DNA of 64,000 nt, from the NCBI RefSeq assembly GCF_002256285.1, contig NZ_NKJE01000004.1, positions 1 to 64,000 on the forward strand. The letters run 5' to 3'. The first letter of the stretch is position 1; the number at the start of each line of letters is the position of its first letter. This document shows positions 54,935 to 63,948 of this stretch, one piece after another. Both the position numbers and the translations under genes were made by a program. A model generated the notes under the pieces. It made no database searches. It saw only the letters and a program-made list of their open reading frames with translations, and was not told the origin of the DNA. Origin of the DNA: Flavobacterium sp. BFFFF1. GTDB taxonomy: Bacteria; Bacteroidota; Bacteroidia; Flavobacteriales; Flavobacteriaceae.

Positions 54935-56431
54935 ATGGCTCCGTCAACAATACTCACACTTATTGTCGTTTACTTCAGTATCCTGTTTATCATTTCCTAT
55001 TTCGTCAGCCGGAAAAATAGTGACAATGATACTTTTTTCAAGGCCAATAAGAACTCTAAATGGTATCTCGTTGCGTTTGGAATGATCGGTACCGCCCTGT
55101 CCGGCGTGACATTTATTTCGGTTCCGGGTAAAGTTGGAGCGGTCACAAACCAATTCGCTTACTTTCAATTTGTCATCGGCAACGCCATCGGTTTCCTGAT
55201 TATAGCAAAAGTATTGCTGCCATTGTATTACCGAATGAACCTGACTTCCATTTATGGCTATATCGAGCAACGGCTGGGGACCATTAGTTACAAAACATCG
55301 GCAACCATCTTCCTGATCAGCAGGACCATCGGGTCGGCTTTCAGGCTATATCTGGTCGTAATTGTACTCCAACGCTATGTTTTTGATGCATTTCACGTTC
55401 CATTTGCATTAACAGTCCTGATTTCATTGGCACTGATTTTTGCCTACACATATCGCGGCGGCCTCAAAACCATTATCATCACAGACACGCTACAGACATT
55501 TTTCCTCGTTTTATCCGTATTTTTGACAATTTATTTCATCTGCCAGAGCCTTGATTTTAGTGCCGTCGAAGCATTTGAAGCCGTAAAAACGAGCAATTAT
55601 TCCAAAATATTTTTTTATGAGGATTTTATGGCGCCAACGTATTTTATCAAGCAGATTCTGGGTGGTATGTTCGTCACCATTGCGATGGTTGGACTTGACC
55701 AGGATTTGATGCAGAAGAATCTGAGTTGCAAAAACATCGGTGAGGCACAGAAAAATATGTTCACTTTTACCGGAACTTTTGTACTCATCAACATTTTCTT
55801 TTTAAGCGTTGGGGCCTTGTTGTATATGTATGCTGATAAAAATGGGATTGCCATTCCGGAATATCTCGGAAAACCTAAAACGGATTTCCTATTTCCTGAA
55901 ATCGCATTGAATTATTTAGGCGCGGTGCCGGCAATCGTTTTTCTTTTGGGACTAACGGCCGCCACATTTGCTACTACCGATTCCGCGTTAACGGCATTGA
56001 CCACCTCGTTTTGTGTCGATTTCCTTGGGATGGACAAAGCGGCGAACACGCACAATCAACGGACGGTCAGGACAAGGCATTTTGTGCATATCGGCTTTTC
56101 AATGCTGATGTTTTTGGTCATTATTGTATTCAATGCGCTCAATGATGAATCCGTCGTTACGATGATTTTCCGCGTGGCAGGGTACACTTATGGACCACTG
56201 CTGGGATTGTACTGCTTCGGATTGTTCCTCAAAAAGCTAACCGTTCACGATAAACTTGTTCCTTTGATTTGCCTTTTGTCTCCTATGCTGACTTATTTCA
56301 TCAGCGAACATTCTGCAAAATGGATGGGCGGGTATGTGTTTGACACCGAACTGATTATTGTCAACGGATTGATCACATTCCTGGGACTCATACTGATCAG
56401 CCGGAGATCGTTGGAAAATACCCGATTTTAA
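54935..56431 (+). CDS. Sodium:solute symporter (SSS family)
   Basis: 498 residues with about 13 membrane helices. SSS traits: the N-terminal FFKANKNSKWYLVAFGMIGTALSGVTFISVPG, the conserved YRGGLKTIIITDTLQTFF segment, and TAATFATTDSALTALTTSFC. It imports an organic solute using the sodium gradient; substrate unknown (sugars, amino acids or vitamins are all possible). Divergent from recR, convergent with the CoA-binding gene. No clear promoter box was found. Confidence 0.9.
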   Translation: MAPSTILTLIVVYFSILFIISYFVSRKNSDNDTFFKANKNSKWYLVAFGMIGTALSGVTFISVPGKVGAVTNQFAYFQFVIGNAIGFLIIAKVLLPLYYRMNLTSIYGYIEQRLGTISYKTSATIFLISRTIGSAFRLYLVVIVLQRYVFDAFHVPFALTVLISLALIFAYTYRGGLKTIIITDTLQTFFLVLSVFLTIYFICQSLDFSAVEAFEAVKTSNYSKIFFYEDFMAPTYFIKQILGGMFVTIAMVGLDQDLMQKNLSCKNIGEAQKNMFTFTGTFVLINIFFLSVGALLYMYADKNGIAIPEYLGKPKTDFLFPEIALNYLGAVPAIVFLLGLTAATFATTDSALTALTTSFCVDFLGMDKAANTHNQRTVRTRHFVHIGFSMLMFLVIIVFNALNDESVVTMIFRVAGYTYGPLLGLYCFGLFLKKLTVHDKLVPLICLLSPMLTYFISEHSAKWMGGYVFDTELIIVNGLITFLGLILISRRSLENTRF

Positions 56432-56461
56432 ACAAGATTTGGCCCTAAAGACCCTACCGCA

Positions 56462-56827
56462 TCAATATTGGTTCGTGGCCAGCATCACCAGCGTACAGGC
56501 AACTTCAACCTGAATGCTGTTTGCACGCAGCAGCTGATAAAATTCAGGGTTTTCAGTTCCAGGATTGAAAATAACCCTTTTGGGTTGCAGGCCGATAATA
56601 TAGTTGTAATAATCTCTTTGGCGCTGTGGGTTTAAATACAAGGTTACGGTATCGATGCTGGTGAATGGAACCTGTTTCGTCTGGATTTTTATACCCGCTA
56701 CTTCACTTTCCTTTTGCCCAATTGCAACGACTGAATGATCATTCCCAGTTAACCGGTTGATGGCCATATACGAATATCGCGCCGGATTGGCTGAGGCGCC
56801 CAGCACGAGGGTTTTCTTATTTTTCAT
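56462..56827 (-). CDS. CoA-binding domain protein
   Basis: 121 residues. A single CoA-binding/Rossmann domain: KTLVLGASANPARYSYMAINRL, LYLNPQRQRDYYNYI and KRVIFNPGTENPEFYQLL. This is the YccU-like small family; role unknown. The ATG at 56827 is preferred over an upstream TTG at 56845. Confidence 0.85.
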   Translation of the reverse strand: MKNKKTLVLGASANPARYSYMAINRLTGNDHSVVAIGQKESEVAGIKIQTKQVPFTSIDTVTLYLNPQRQRDYYNYIIGLQPKRVIFNPGTENPEFYQLLRANSIQVEVACTLVMLATNQY

Positions 56828-56870
56828 AATCTTTTTTATTTGCAAAGTAACGATTTGCCAACGGAAAACC

Positions 56871-57953
56871 TTACTTGTTTATGATATCTTTTATGCTTTC
56901 ATAATAATCCCGCGGCAGCAGGTCACCCGCTTTGAGTGAGCCCAGATAGCCGCCAAACACCACACCGTAAACCGGTGCATAATTTCCATTATCGTCGACC
57001 AATATTTCAGGCGCCACAAATTCCATGCCTGAAAAGTCTGCGTTTTTGTAAAAAACAGAAAAGTAAGTTTTCTCCATAGTTTTTACGCCATCCTTACCAA
57101 TCTTCATTGCTTTTGGCACTTTGATGAGACGGATTTTTTTTACGTTTAACGTGTCAGTGACTTTGAAATACTCGCTGGGATTTATTTTGGAATCTCCCAC
57201 AAACAAGCTGAAGGGCTGTGATTCCCAATTATTATTATTGGAGATCGTACGCATTAAATGGGCTGATGATCCCAGATAGGATTTTAAGCGCTTTTTATCT
57301 GCTGCTCCATTTTTTGACAAATCAATAAAAACGGTAGATCCCGCGTAGGCGCTCCTTCTAATGTCAAAGGCTGCGATAGACGTTGTGTAATAATTCAGCT
57401 TGAATTCCAACTGGTCAAACCGAACTTCATATTTAAGAAAATTATTTCTTATCCGCAGTGCATTGTCAGCAGACGCATTCAATGTATTGTTGCTTACGTC
57501 GTAATAAATGTCAATATCATCTTCGTTTAGGATTTCACAGGATTTTCCTGCTTTTGATTCCCCTAAAAATTGCTTTCGGAATACCTCCAACAATTGTTTC
57601 CTGGAGAATGGACTTCTTGAGATAACCACTTCGTCCAGTTTTGTTTCGCTTTTATAAAGGTAGATTTTCATGGCCTTTCCTGAGTAGGCAAAGGGATTGC
57701 TTATCCGATACGTAGTATAACCTATATAACTGATCACCAAATCATTGCTGCTGTTTCCATTGCCTGAAATGGTGAAAAAGCCCTCGTCATTGGTAATTGT
57801 TAACGCGGTGGTACCGTCAAAATATACTGTGGCACCGTCTAATGGCTGCTCCGTTTCCTTATCATAGATTTTTCCCTGCAGGCTTTGCCCGGACAAACCG
57901 GATACGGCAGTAAAATACACGATCAAGATAAAGAAAGTAAGCCTCACACCCAT
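56871..57953 (-). CDS. Carboxypeptidase-regulatory-like (CarboxypepD_reg) exported protein
   Basis: 360 residues. Signal peptide (1-21, ending SGLSGQ), an Ig-like CarboxypepD_reg domain (LQGKIYDKETEQPLDGATVYF; VISYIGYTTYRI) as at the front of SusC-like receptors, and then a region without recognisable motif. It has no TonB plug or barrel, so it is not a receptor. Probably periplasmic or cell-surface; function unknown. The start is the ATG at 57953, since the TTG at 57971 lies in a -7 box. Confidence 0.82.
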   Translation of the reverse strand: MGVRLTFFILIVYFTAVSGLSGQSLQGKIYDKETEQPLDGATVYFDGTTALTITNDEGFFTISGNGNSSNDLVISYIGYTTYRISNPFAYSGKAMKIYLYKSETKLDEVVISRSPFSRKQLLEVFRKQFLGESKAGKSCEILNEDDIDIYYDVSNNTLNASADNALRIRNNFLKYEVRFDQLEFKLNYYTTSIAAFDIRRSAYAGSTVFIDLSKNGAADKKRLKSYLGSSAHLMRTISNNNNWESQPFSLFVGDSKINPSEYFKVTDTLNVKKIRLIKVPKAMKIGKDGVKTMEKTYFSVFYKNADFSGMEFVAPEILVDDNGNYAPVYGVVFGGYLGSLKAGDLLPRDYYESIKDIINK

Positions 57954-57968
57954 GCGGTCTAATTTTTC

Positions 57969-57999
57969 CAAATATAATCATCAAAAGGTGTCATTTCAA
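57969..57999 (-). promoter_or_regulatory. Promoter of the CarboxypepD_reg gene
   Basis: TTG (57997-57999 read on the minus strand), a 20-base spacer, TATATTTG (57969-57976). It lies 16 bases before the ATG and is the best full match on the minus strand. Confidence 0.6.
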
Positions 58000-58049
58000 T
58001 CATAATGATTTTTTATTTATAACTTTACAGAGAAGGCCGATCTCGAAAT

Positions 58050-58057
58050 TACTTTTG
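58050..58057 (+). promoter_or_regulatory. -7 box of marC
   Basis: TACTTTTG, exact TAnnTTTG, ten bases before the marC ATG; the -33 element is poor. Confidence 0.35.
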
Positions 58058-58067
58058 CAAAAAAAAT

Positions 58068-58697
58068 ATGGAACTTTTCATTTACCTGTTTGCCGCGCTG
58101 TTCTCCGTATTGAACCCAATAGGAACCGTACCGATATTCGTAGGATTGACACAGCACGACGAAAAAAAAGAACGCTCTCGCATTTCGCTATGGACCGCCA
58201 TTGATGTCGGTATTATCCTGATCATCTCATACTTTGTCGGGCAGTATGTCCTGACGTTCTTTGGCATCAGCATTGAAGCATTGCGGATTGCCGGGGGATT
58301 GATCATCGTGAGTTCCGGATTTTCCTTACTGACAGGAAAATTCAGTAAAACGCGAGGCATCAATAAAGAAGTGGCGAGTGACGTGCAAACCAGAAACGAC
58401 ATTGCATTGACCCCATTGGCCATTCCAATGTTAGCGGGACCAGGTTCCATTTCACTATTAATTGCTTTTTACCAGGAACACCACAAAACAGAAGAAATGG
58501 TGATTGCGGTATTGTCCATTCTGGCTGTCGCTTTTGTCATTTTTCTCATTTTACGCAGCGGACATTATCTTGCGAAAATCCTGGGTGCTTCCGGAATTGT
58601 GGCCATTTCGAGGATTATTGGATTTATTGTTATTGCGATTGGGATACAATATATCGTGAGTTCAATCATAAGCATCATCAAAAATAACCTGATGTAA
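58068..58697 (+). CDS. MarC-family integral membrane protein
   Basis: 209 residues, six membrane helices. ALFSVLNPIGTVPIFVGLT at the N-terminus and LTPLAIPMLAGPGSISLLI in the second half are the duplicated MarC (UPF0056) signature with the internal NP and GPG motifs. The function of the family is not established; the name does not imply antibiotic resistance. Single gene with its own -7 box and a terminator. Confidence 0.92.
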   Translation: MELFIYLFAALFSVLNPIGTVPIFVGLTQHDEKKERSRISLWTAIDVGIILIISYFVGQYVLTFFGISIEALRIAGGLIIVSSGFSLLTGKFSKTRGINKEVASDVQTRNDIALTPLAIPMLAGPGSISLLIAFYQEHHKTEEMVIAVLSILAVAFVIFLILRSGHYLAKILGASGIVAISRIIGFIVIAIGIQYIVSSIISIIKNNLM

Positions 58698-58700
58698 ACG

Positions 58701-58726
58701 AAAAGGCCTCCCGAAGGAAGCCTTTT
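58701..58726. terminator. Bidirectional terminator between marC and the doxX gene
   Basis: AAAAGGC-C-TCC, loop CGAA, GGA-A-GCCTTTT. Stem with one mismatch, A4/T4 on the outside, so it can serve both convergent genes. Confidence 0.75.
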
Positions 58727-58752
58727 CAAAAAAAACAAGTAGTGAAACAAAA

Positions 58753-59214
58753 CTATCCTAAACTCAGGATTTTCTTATCATAAACCAAGGACTTCCAAGT
58801 CTTGTAGGTAAACCCGATTAAGACCAGGTTAATCAACAGTAAGCCCGCCGTTTGGAGCAGCTCCCCTGTTTCTTCGAATTCAAGGAACAAGTGAAACAGG
58901 AAAATATTTAATACCACCGGCAATGCAATCAATGCTCCGACTCCGGAAAATACCTGGCTGATCAGCAATATACCTGCAGCCAACTCGACAATGCCTAGAA
59001 ACTCCCAGAAAAACCCGGTTTGCTTCATCCCGAAAATGTAGTTCTTGATTTTCAGGATTTCCGTATTTGGCGCAACCGCTTCACCTTTTTGTACTTTCTC
59101 GACGATTGCTGTCGGAGACGGCATGGGCTTGTCAAACTTCATGATGCCGCCATAAACGAGCATTCCGCCAAGGATCAGGTTAAAAATAATCCTGATGATG
59201 CTTTTAACTTTCAT
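58753..59214 (-). CDS. DoxX-family membrane protein
   Basis: 153 residues, four membrane helices. The DoxX-like pattern is visible in LGGMLVYGGIMKFDKPMP and FWEFLGIVELAAGILLISQVFSGVGALIALP. It is the last gene of the TonB receptor-HmuY operon, two bases after the HmuY-like stop. DoxX proteins are linked to quinone/redox functions; a helper role in iron or haem handling here is inferred from context only. Confidence 0.85.
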   Translation of the reverse strand: MKVKSIIRIIFNLILGGMLVYGGIMKFDKPMPSPTAIVEKVQKGEAVAPNTEILKIKNYIFGMKQTGFFWEFLGIVELAAGILLISQVFSGVGALIALPVVLNIFLFHLFLEFEETGELLQTAGLLLINLVLIGFTYKTWKSLVYDKKILSLG

Positions 59215-59216
59215 AA

Positions 59217-60650
59217 TTACTGTAGTTTTTGATATTCAAATGATGGATTCCCGCGCTCTCCTGCAGCGTTCGTCATGCCAACAAACCTGATTTTATATAG
59301 ATTCCCAGCCGTATCTTTTAAGATGTAAAAACGGTCATCTCTTACACTAGGCAAAGTAGTGGGGCCTCCGCCATTCCTCCAGCCAGAACCGATTGCCCGT
59401 TGGTCAATTGATGTCGTAAGGTCGAAATTAGGAGCGTTAACATTGGCTAAAGTAAAATCAGCATATGAAATGCCCGCGCTGTTCAATACGGGATAGACAC
59501 GGGTTCCGCCTTTTCTGTTGGTCACGACAAAATCCTGGAATGCATAAGATACGAAACCTGCCCCAAAATCGGTAAGGTTTGTAAACGGTGTAAAACTCAA
59601 ATCCCATTTTGCTTTTTCCGGTTCAGCCGAAACTATAGCATTACTGTCAAAACTGAAGAACGTGAAATTGAACGCGCTGTTCTTCGCAATGGAAACCTCC
59701 TGGTAAGTCGTCGCATCAACATTGGCATACTGTAATTTATAATTGCTTCCGTCCCTCAAAATCCGGATTTTTCTCCAGCCTCTTGCATCACCATAGGCAT
59801 TTACGCTGCCAACGTTCGGCGCCACAGTAGACACTTTAAAACCAAGGTTTACGAGATAAACCCGATTATTGGCATCGGTAGCGGAAACTTCAGCGATAGC
59901 GGTGTTTGCAATATTTCCGTCAGGACCGTCTACATATAATGGATTTCCATTCACAATGCCTGCACCGCCCCCTTCACCAACAGCTACCGTATTGTCTACC
60001 GCAACCACTTGTGTCATATCGTTGGTGTCCAGTTGTCTTACTGCCATCTTAACGGCGCCATTGATTGCAACCCTAAAATCGTCCCCTGCATAAAAACCGA
60101 GGTCCCACGAAGCGCGTTGTACTGCTGTGGTCGCTCCCGAGCTCAGGTCTACAAACACCTGATTTGGTACCATTGGTCCCCCCACTTCAGGCGCTATGTT
60201 GTTTGTAAGGATTGGCGTTTCGCCGAAATTCAGCTGTACGGTTTTGGTCGCATCCGGAATGGCTACACCATCAACAGTAACGGAGGCAATCGTAAACACC
60301 ACGTTCTTCGTCTGTCCTTCAAAAGCTTCCACTATTCTTGTAAACACAAAGCTTGCAGCAGACACACCGGCTTCAAAAGGCACAGTGATTGTATTTCCAC
60401 TTATTGCCGGAGCGGTGGTAAAATCAGTTCCGTAAACCACATTGTTTGCAGCAACATCCAGCGTCACGCTTCCGGATGCAACCGTGGGCGCAGCAAAAAC
60501 GATATTTACTGTGGTATTTTCAGTAGTCAGGTTTATAGCGGGATTGGCGAAGGCCGCTGCATTTTCAGGAATCGCTGATCCATCGTCGTCGTTACAGGCT
60601 GTAAATACAAGTCCTGCCAAAACAAATAAAAGAAAAAGATTTTTTTTCAT
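59217..60650 (-). CDS. HmuY-family haem-binding lipoprotein
   Basis: 477 residues. Lipobox FTAC (Cys19) followed by acidic NDDDG, as in surface-exposed Bacteroidota lipoproteins. The N-terminal third looks like a Calx-beta/Ig-like domain (GTDFTTAPAISGNTITVPF); the rest matches the HmuY pattern (ASWDLGFYAGDDFRVAING, KWDLSFTPFTN, YILKDTAGNLYKIRFVGM). HmuY proteins take haem and hand it to a TonB receptor. Encoded 17 bases after the receptor gene. The C-terminus (NAAGERGNPSFEYQKL) is nearly repeated in the truncated gene at the right window edge. Confidence 0.86.
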   Translation of the reverse strand: MKKNLFLLFVLAGLVFTACNDDDGSAIPENAAAFANPAINLTTENTTVNIVFAAPTVASGSVTLDVAANNVVYGTDFTTAPAISGNTITVPFEAGVSAASFVFTRIVEAFEGQTKNVVFTIASVTVDGVAIPDATKTVQLNFGETPILTNNIAPEVGGPMVPNQVFVDLSSGATTAVQRASWDLGFYAGDDFRVAINGAVKMAVRQLDTNDMTQVVAVDNTVAVGEGGGAGIVNGNPLYVDGPDGNIANTAIAEVSATDANNRVYLVNLGFKVSTVAPNVGSVNAYGDARGWRKIRILRDGSNYKLQYANVDATTYQEVSIAKNSAFNFTFFSFDSNAIVSAEPEKAKWDLSFTPFTNLTDFGAGFVSYAFQDFVVTNRKGGTRVYPVLNSAGISYADFTLANVNAPNFDLTTSIDQRAIGSGWRNGGGPTTLPSVRDDRFYILKDTAGNLYKIRFVGMTNAAGERGNPSFEYQKLQ

Positions 60651-60667
60651 GATTGTAAAATATTGGA

Positions 60668-62788
60668 TTAAAAATTAAGATTATACGTAAGCTTGATAAA
60701 ATAGGAACGGCCATAGGCGAACATCACGTTATCGCTCGTTGGATGCGTCGCTCCGGCATTGGCACTTGTTTGCCTCACACTGGTTACGTCCAGGATATTC
60801 CGTACGCCCAGGGTTACTTCATAATGCTTGTAAAACGTTTTACGGATTGAGGCATCCATCAGGCTGAACGGACTCACCGTCGAAGGCTTAAAAACCGGAT
60901 TGCCTTCCTCGTCAAAACTGCTGATATAGGTTTGCTGCTTTCCATTATACTTGTAGAAAACTGACAATGCGGATTCCCATTTAAGGATGCTGTAAGATAC
61001 ATTCGCTGTACCCTGGAATGTATACAGGTAACGATCATCCGAGACCGCTTCGTTGTTGTCAAGTCGCTGGGAAATCCCAATCAGCGAAGCGCCACCATTG
61101 GCTGAAAATTCACCGTAACGGAATTGGTTCGTTACCGCGACATTCCACATGCTGTATTTGCTGATGTTGATGTATTGTGATTTTGCAATCGGAGCCACTG
61201 AAATCAGTGCCATCGAAATCCGGTCTTTTACACTGAGTAAATTTGCCGTAAGCACCGTTGATAAAGAAGACTTTTCAGAAACGGAAAACGTCTTCCTGAT
61301 GCTTGCTTCGTAAGAAGTGCTGTTTTCGGGAAGCAGATTTTCATTACCGATGAAATAATGACCTGAGAAAATAAGTTCCGAATACATTTCCTCGAAATTA
61401 GGCGTGCGAAATGATTTCCCGAAAGAAGTGCGGAGCTCGACCTGTTTTGGCAATAAATAACGAAACCCGAGGGAGGCTGCATACTGGTTGTCAAAAACAG
61501 ACTGGAAAGAATAGCGCGCTCCAGGGCGAAGAGACAATTTTTCGGTGGCGGCGTATTCTCCCGAAAGGAAAATATCATAATTGTTGAACTGCCTGCGCAC
61601 ATCCTTTACGAAGTTATTCTCTGCAATTACCTTTGAGAAACCGTTTTGTCCATTGAATTCATAGCCCAATTGGAGATCGTATTTCTTATCCATGAAAAAA
61701 TGGGATAGAGTCCCCGTGCTGTACAAAACAACAGACGACTGGTCTTTGTATTTGGTGCTGCCCGATTCCGATTTGGTATTTAGGTTGTATTCAAAATCTT
61801 CGGTTTCTCTTTTTTGATTTTGATAGGAAGCGGAAACATTATAACGTAATCCTGACTCCAATCGCCCTGAAATATTCGCATGATTGTACAATCTCGTAGT
61901 AAAATAACGGCTGTCATCCGCGGTACGAATGGGTTCAAACGGCGGATTATTTACCGCATTTACAGTCGCATTGTAAAATGCTGTCTTCTCCCTGAAATAT
62001 TCTGACTTATAGAAAAACCGGAAATCATCTTTGGCATAACTCAGCATGGAACTCGCACTGTACTGCATGTCAGGTAGCCATTGATAACCACGTGTACCAT
62101 CATTAGGCACATGATCGGGGCCACTCCTGTCGCCTTTAAACCCGTCAAAATCATTTCGGTTAAACGATAACGAAGCATACCAGTTTTCTGAAAATTTATG
62201 CCCTGCCTTTAGTCCCTGTATGTGTTTCCCCGCCTTGAAAGGCGCATATTCCGCCCCGGCAGTTTCTTCCTGTACCGTAGCCGAAAGCTCCCACTTCGTA
62301 TCGCTCCCCTTTTTTGTGATGATGTTTAAGATACCGCTTACGGCATTGGCTCCGTGCGTCACACCCATCGAGCCTTCTATAATTTCGATGCGTTCGATAT
62401 CATTTAGGTTTATCTGCGTCAAATCGATGTTATTGCCGAGTCCGGCATCACTGACCATAGGGACATTGTCCTGCAAAATCTTGAAATATTGTCCATCCAG
62501 ACCGAACAGCGAAATGGCGGAACGGCCGTCACTTCCAGAGGGCCTGATGATGATATTCAAGGACTGGCTTAACACGTCAGCAAGATTATTTGCCGCCAGC
62601 CGCTTTATGTCTTCTTTTGTAATCACCCGCAAATTGTAGATGGATTTCTTCAGGGATTGTGGTTCAAACTGTCCTGTGACCACCACCTGTTCCAGCGAAG
62701 CTGTTTTAAGGGTATCAACAATTTTTTCCTGAGCTGAACCTGTAGTTGCGAGGGCAAATAATGCAGTTATTGAAAGATAGGTTTTCAT
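60668..62788 (-). CDS. TonB-dependent outer-membrane receptor (HmuR/BtuB-like)
   Basis: 706 residues. Signal peptide (1-19), a TonB-box-like TASLEQVVVTGQ stretch, plug domain (SIYNLRVITKEDIKRLAANNLADVL; IEIIEGSMGVTHGANAVSGILNIITKKG) and a 22-strand-type barrel ending YFIKLTYNLNF. It lacks a carboxypeptidase-like front domain, so it is of HmuR type rather than SusC. With the HmuY-like gene it forms a haem/iron uptake operon. Its -7 box and that of the divergent gene share a 105-base region. Confidence 0.92.
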   Translation of the reverse strand: MKTYLSITALFALATTGSAQEKIVDTLKTASLEQVVVTGQFEPQSLKKSIYNLRVITKEDIKRLAANNLADVLSQSLNIIIRPSGSDGRSAISLFGLDGQYFKILQDNVPMVSDAGLGNNIDLTQINLNDIERIEIIEGSMGVTHGANAVSGILNIITKKGSDTKWELSATVQEETAGAEYAPFKAGKHIQGLKAGHKFSENWYASLSFNRNDFDGFKGDRSGPDHVPNDGTRGYQWLPDMQYSASSMLSYAKDDFRFFYKSEYFREKTAFYNATVNAVNNPPFEPIRTADDSRYFTTRLYNHANISGRLESGLRYNVSASYQNQKRETEDFEYNLNTKSESGSTKYKDQSSVVLYSTGTLSHFFMDKKYDLQLGYEFNGQNGFSKVIAENNFVKDVRRQFNNYDIFLSGEYAATEKLSLRPGARYSFQSVFDNQYAASLGFRYLLPKQVELRTSFGKSFRTPNFEEMYSELIFSGHYFIGNENLLPENSTSYEASIRKTFSVSEKSSLSTVLTANLLSVKDRISMALISVAPIAKSQYINISKYSMWNVAVTNQFRYGEFSANGGASLIGISQRLDNNEAVSDDRYLYTFQGTANVSYSILKWESALSVFYKYNGKQQTYISSFDEEGNPVFKPSTVSPFSLMDASIRKTFYKHYEVTLGVRNILDVTSVRQTSANAGATHPTSDNVMFAYGRSYFIKLTYNLNF

Positions 62789-62893
62789 TATTTAGAGTGG
62801 TTCTTAATAATTTTTGACAAATATATATCCTTATCTTTAATTATTCTAAATAAAAATACATAGTTTTGCAAAAGAAATTTTTAACCTTTTATC
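62789..62893. promoter_or_regulatory. Divergent promoter region of the haem-uptake genes
   Basis: -7 boxes: TATATTTG on the minus strand (62818-62825) for the receptor, and TAGTTTTG on the plus strand (62861-62868) for the divergent gene. TTATTTAGA (62788-62796) and its reverse complement TCTAAATAA (62845-62853) flank the minus box. An iron-responsive regulator site is possible but unproved. Confidence 0.4.
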
Positions 62894-63832
62894 ATGAAAT
62901 TACAACAACCTAAAAATCAAATGATTTGTTTTAATTTGAGCACAAAAGCGTTGCTTGCAGGATTATTTTTACTCGGATGCGCTGCAAATGCACAGGAAAA
63001 GAGCAAGGCTGAAGACATCAAAGCCATCAAATCCATGTGCGGATGTTACGAAGTCGAGTTTAATTTTGCCGAGACATTCCAGTACTCGAAAGACGGGAAT
63101 TACCAACCTTCAAAAACCAAACTGGATGCGGGGCTGGAATGGGTGGAACTGGTGGAAGACCAACCCAATAAACTCGTTCTGCAACATTTACTCATTGTAA
63201 CCGACTCCATGATTGTGAAACACTGGCGACAGGACTGGGTATATGAGAATACTGATTTTCACCAATTCTTCAAAGACAAGACCTGGAAGTTTAATTCACT
63301 TCCAAAATCAGCCATCAAAGGGCAATGGACGCAAAATGTATATCAGGTGGATGACAGTCCAAGATATACGGGAACCGCCACGTGGATCCACTCCGATGGC
63401 AGGCACTATTGGACAGCTGTCGCAGATGCGCCACTGCCGAGACGTGAATATACGGTACGCAACGATTACAATGTGTTACAGCGAAAAAACACCCACGAAA
63501 TCACCGCAAACGGCTGGATACACGACCAGGACAACGTAAAAATCATCCGGGATGACAGCGGTAAGGATGTAATCCTCGCTAAGGAAAAAGGATATGATGT
63601 TTATACGAAGGTAGCCGACTCAAAATGCCAATCGGCACGCGACTACTGGAAAAAAAATGCCGCATTATGGAAAAATGTTCGTGCCAAATGGCAGACCATT
63701 TTTCAGCAAAGAAGTGATCTTAATCTACAAACCACTGTTGGCGGTAAACCCCTTTATGAGCACTTATTTGACTTAAAACCTGATGCCGCAAAAGCAGAGA
63801 GCGATAAAGTAATTGACAGCTTTTTGAAATAG
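62894..63832 (+). CDS. Probable DUF6607-family exported protein
   Basis: 312 residues. Signal peptide or lipoprotein-like leader (LLAGLFLLGCAANAQ), then KSMCGCYEVEFNFAETF and Trp-rich segments (HWRQDWVYENTDF, RYTGTATWIHSDGRHYWTAVADAPLPRREY). I recognise the MCGCYEV...FAETF start as one often found beside HmuY and TonB-receptor genes, which I believe is named DUF6607. Function unknown; likely periplasmic or surface and linked to haem or iron. It is transcribed away from the receptor and ends in a strong terminator. Confidence 0.75.
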   Translation: MKLQQPKNQMICFNLSTKALLAGLFLLGCAANAQEKSKAEDIKAIKSMCGCYEVEFNFAETFQYSKDGNYQPSKTKLDAGLEWVELVEDQPNKLVLQHLLIVTDSMIVKHWRQDWVYENTDFHQFFKDKTWKFNSLPKSAIKGQWTQNVYQVDDSPRYTGTATWIHSDGRHYWTAVADAPLPRREYTVRNDYNVLQRKNTHEITANGWIHDQDNVKIIRDDSGKDVILAKEKGYDVYTKVADSKCQSARDYWKKNAALWKNVRAKWQTIFQQRSDLNLQTTVGGKPLYEHLFDLKPDAAKAESDKVIDSFLK

Positions 63833-63848
63833 GTTCCTGCTTCATTTA

Positions 63849-63896
63849 AAAAAGTAATCCCAGGTCCGGAATCAGGTGGACCTGGGATTACTTTTT
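63849..63896. terminator. Strong bidirectional terminator
   Basis: Perfect 19-bp stem: AAAAAGTAATCCCAGGTCC (63849-63867) and its reverse complement (63878-63896), loop GGAATCAGGT. A5/T5 at the ends allow it to work for the plus-strand gene and for the minus-strand gene ending at 63949. Confidence 0.9.
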
Positions 63897-63948
63897 TGTA
63901 TAGACGAACTGTTTTATATTAAGGCAATATCAAATTTAACGCAGCGTA

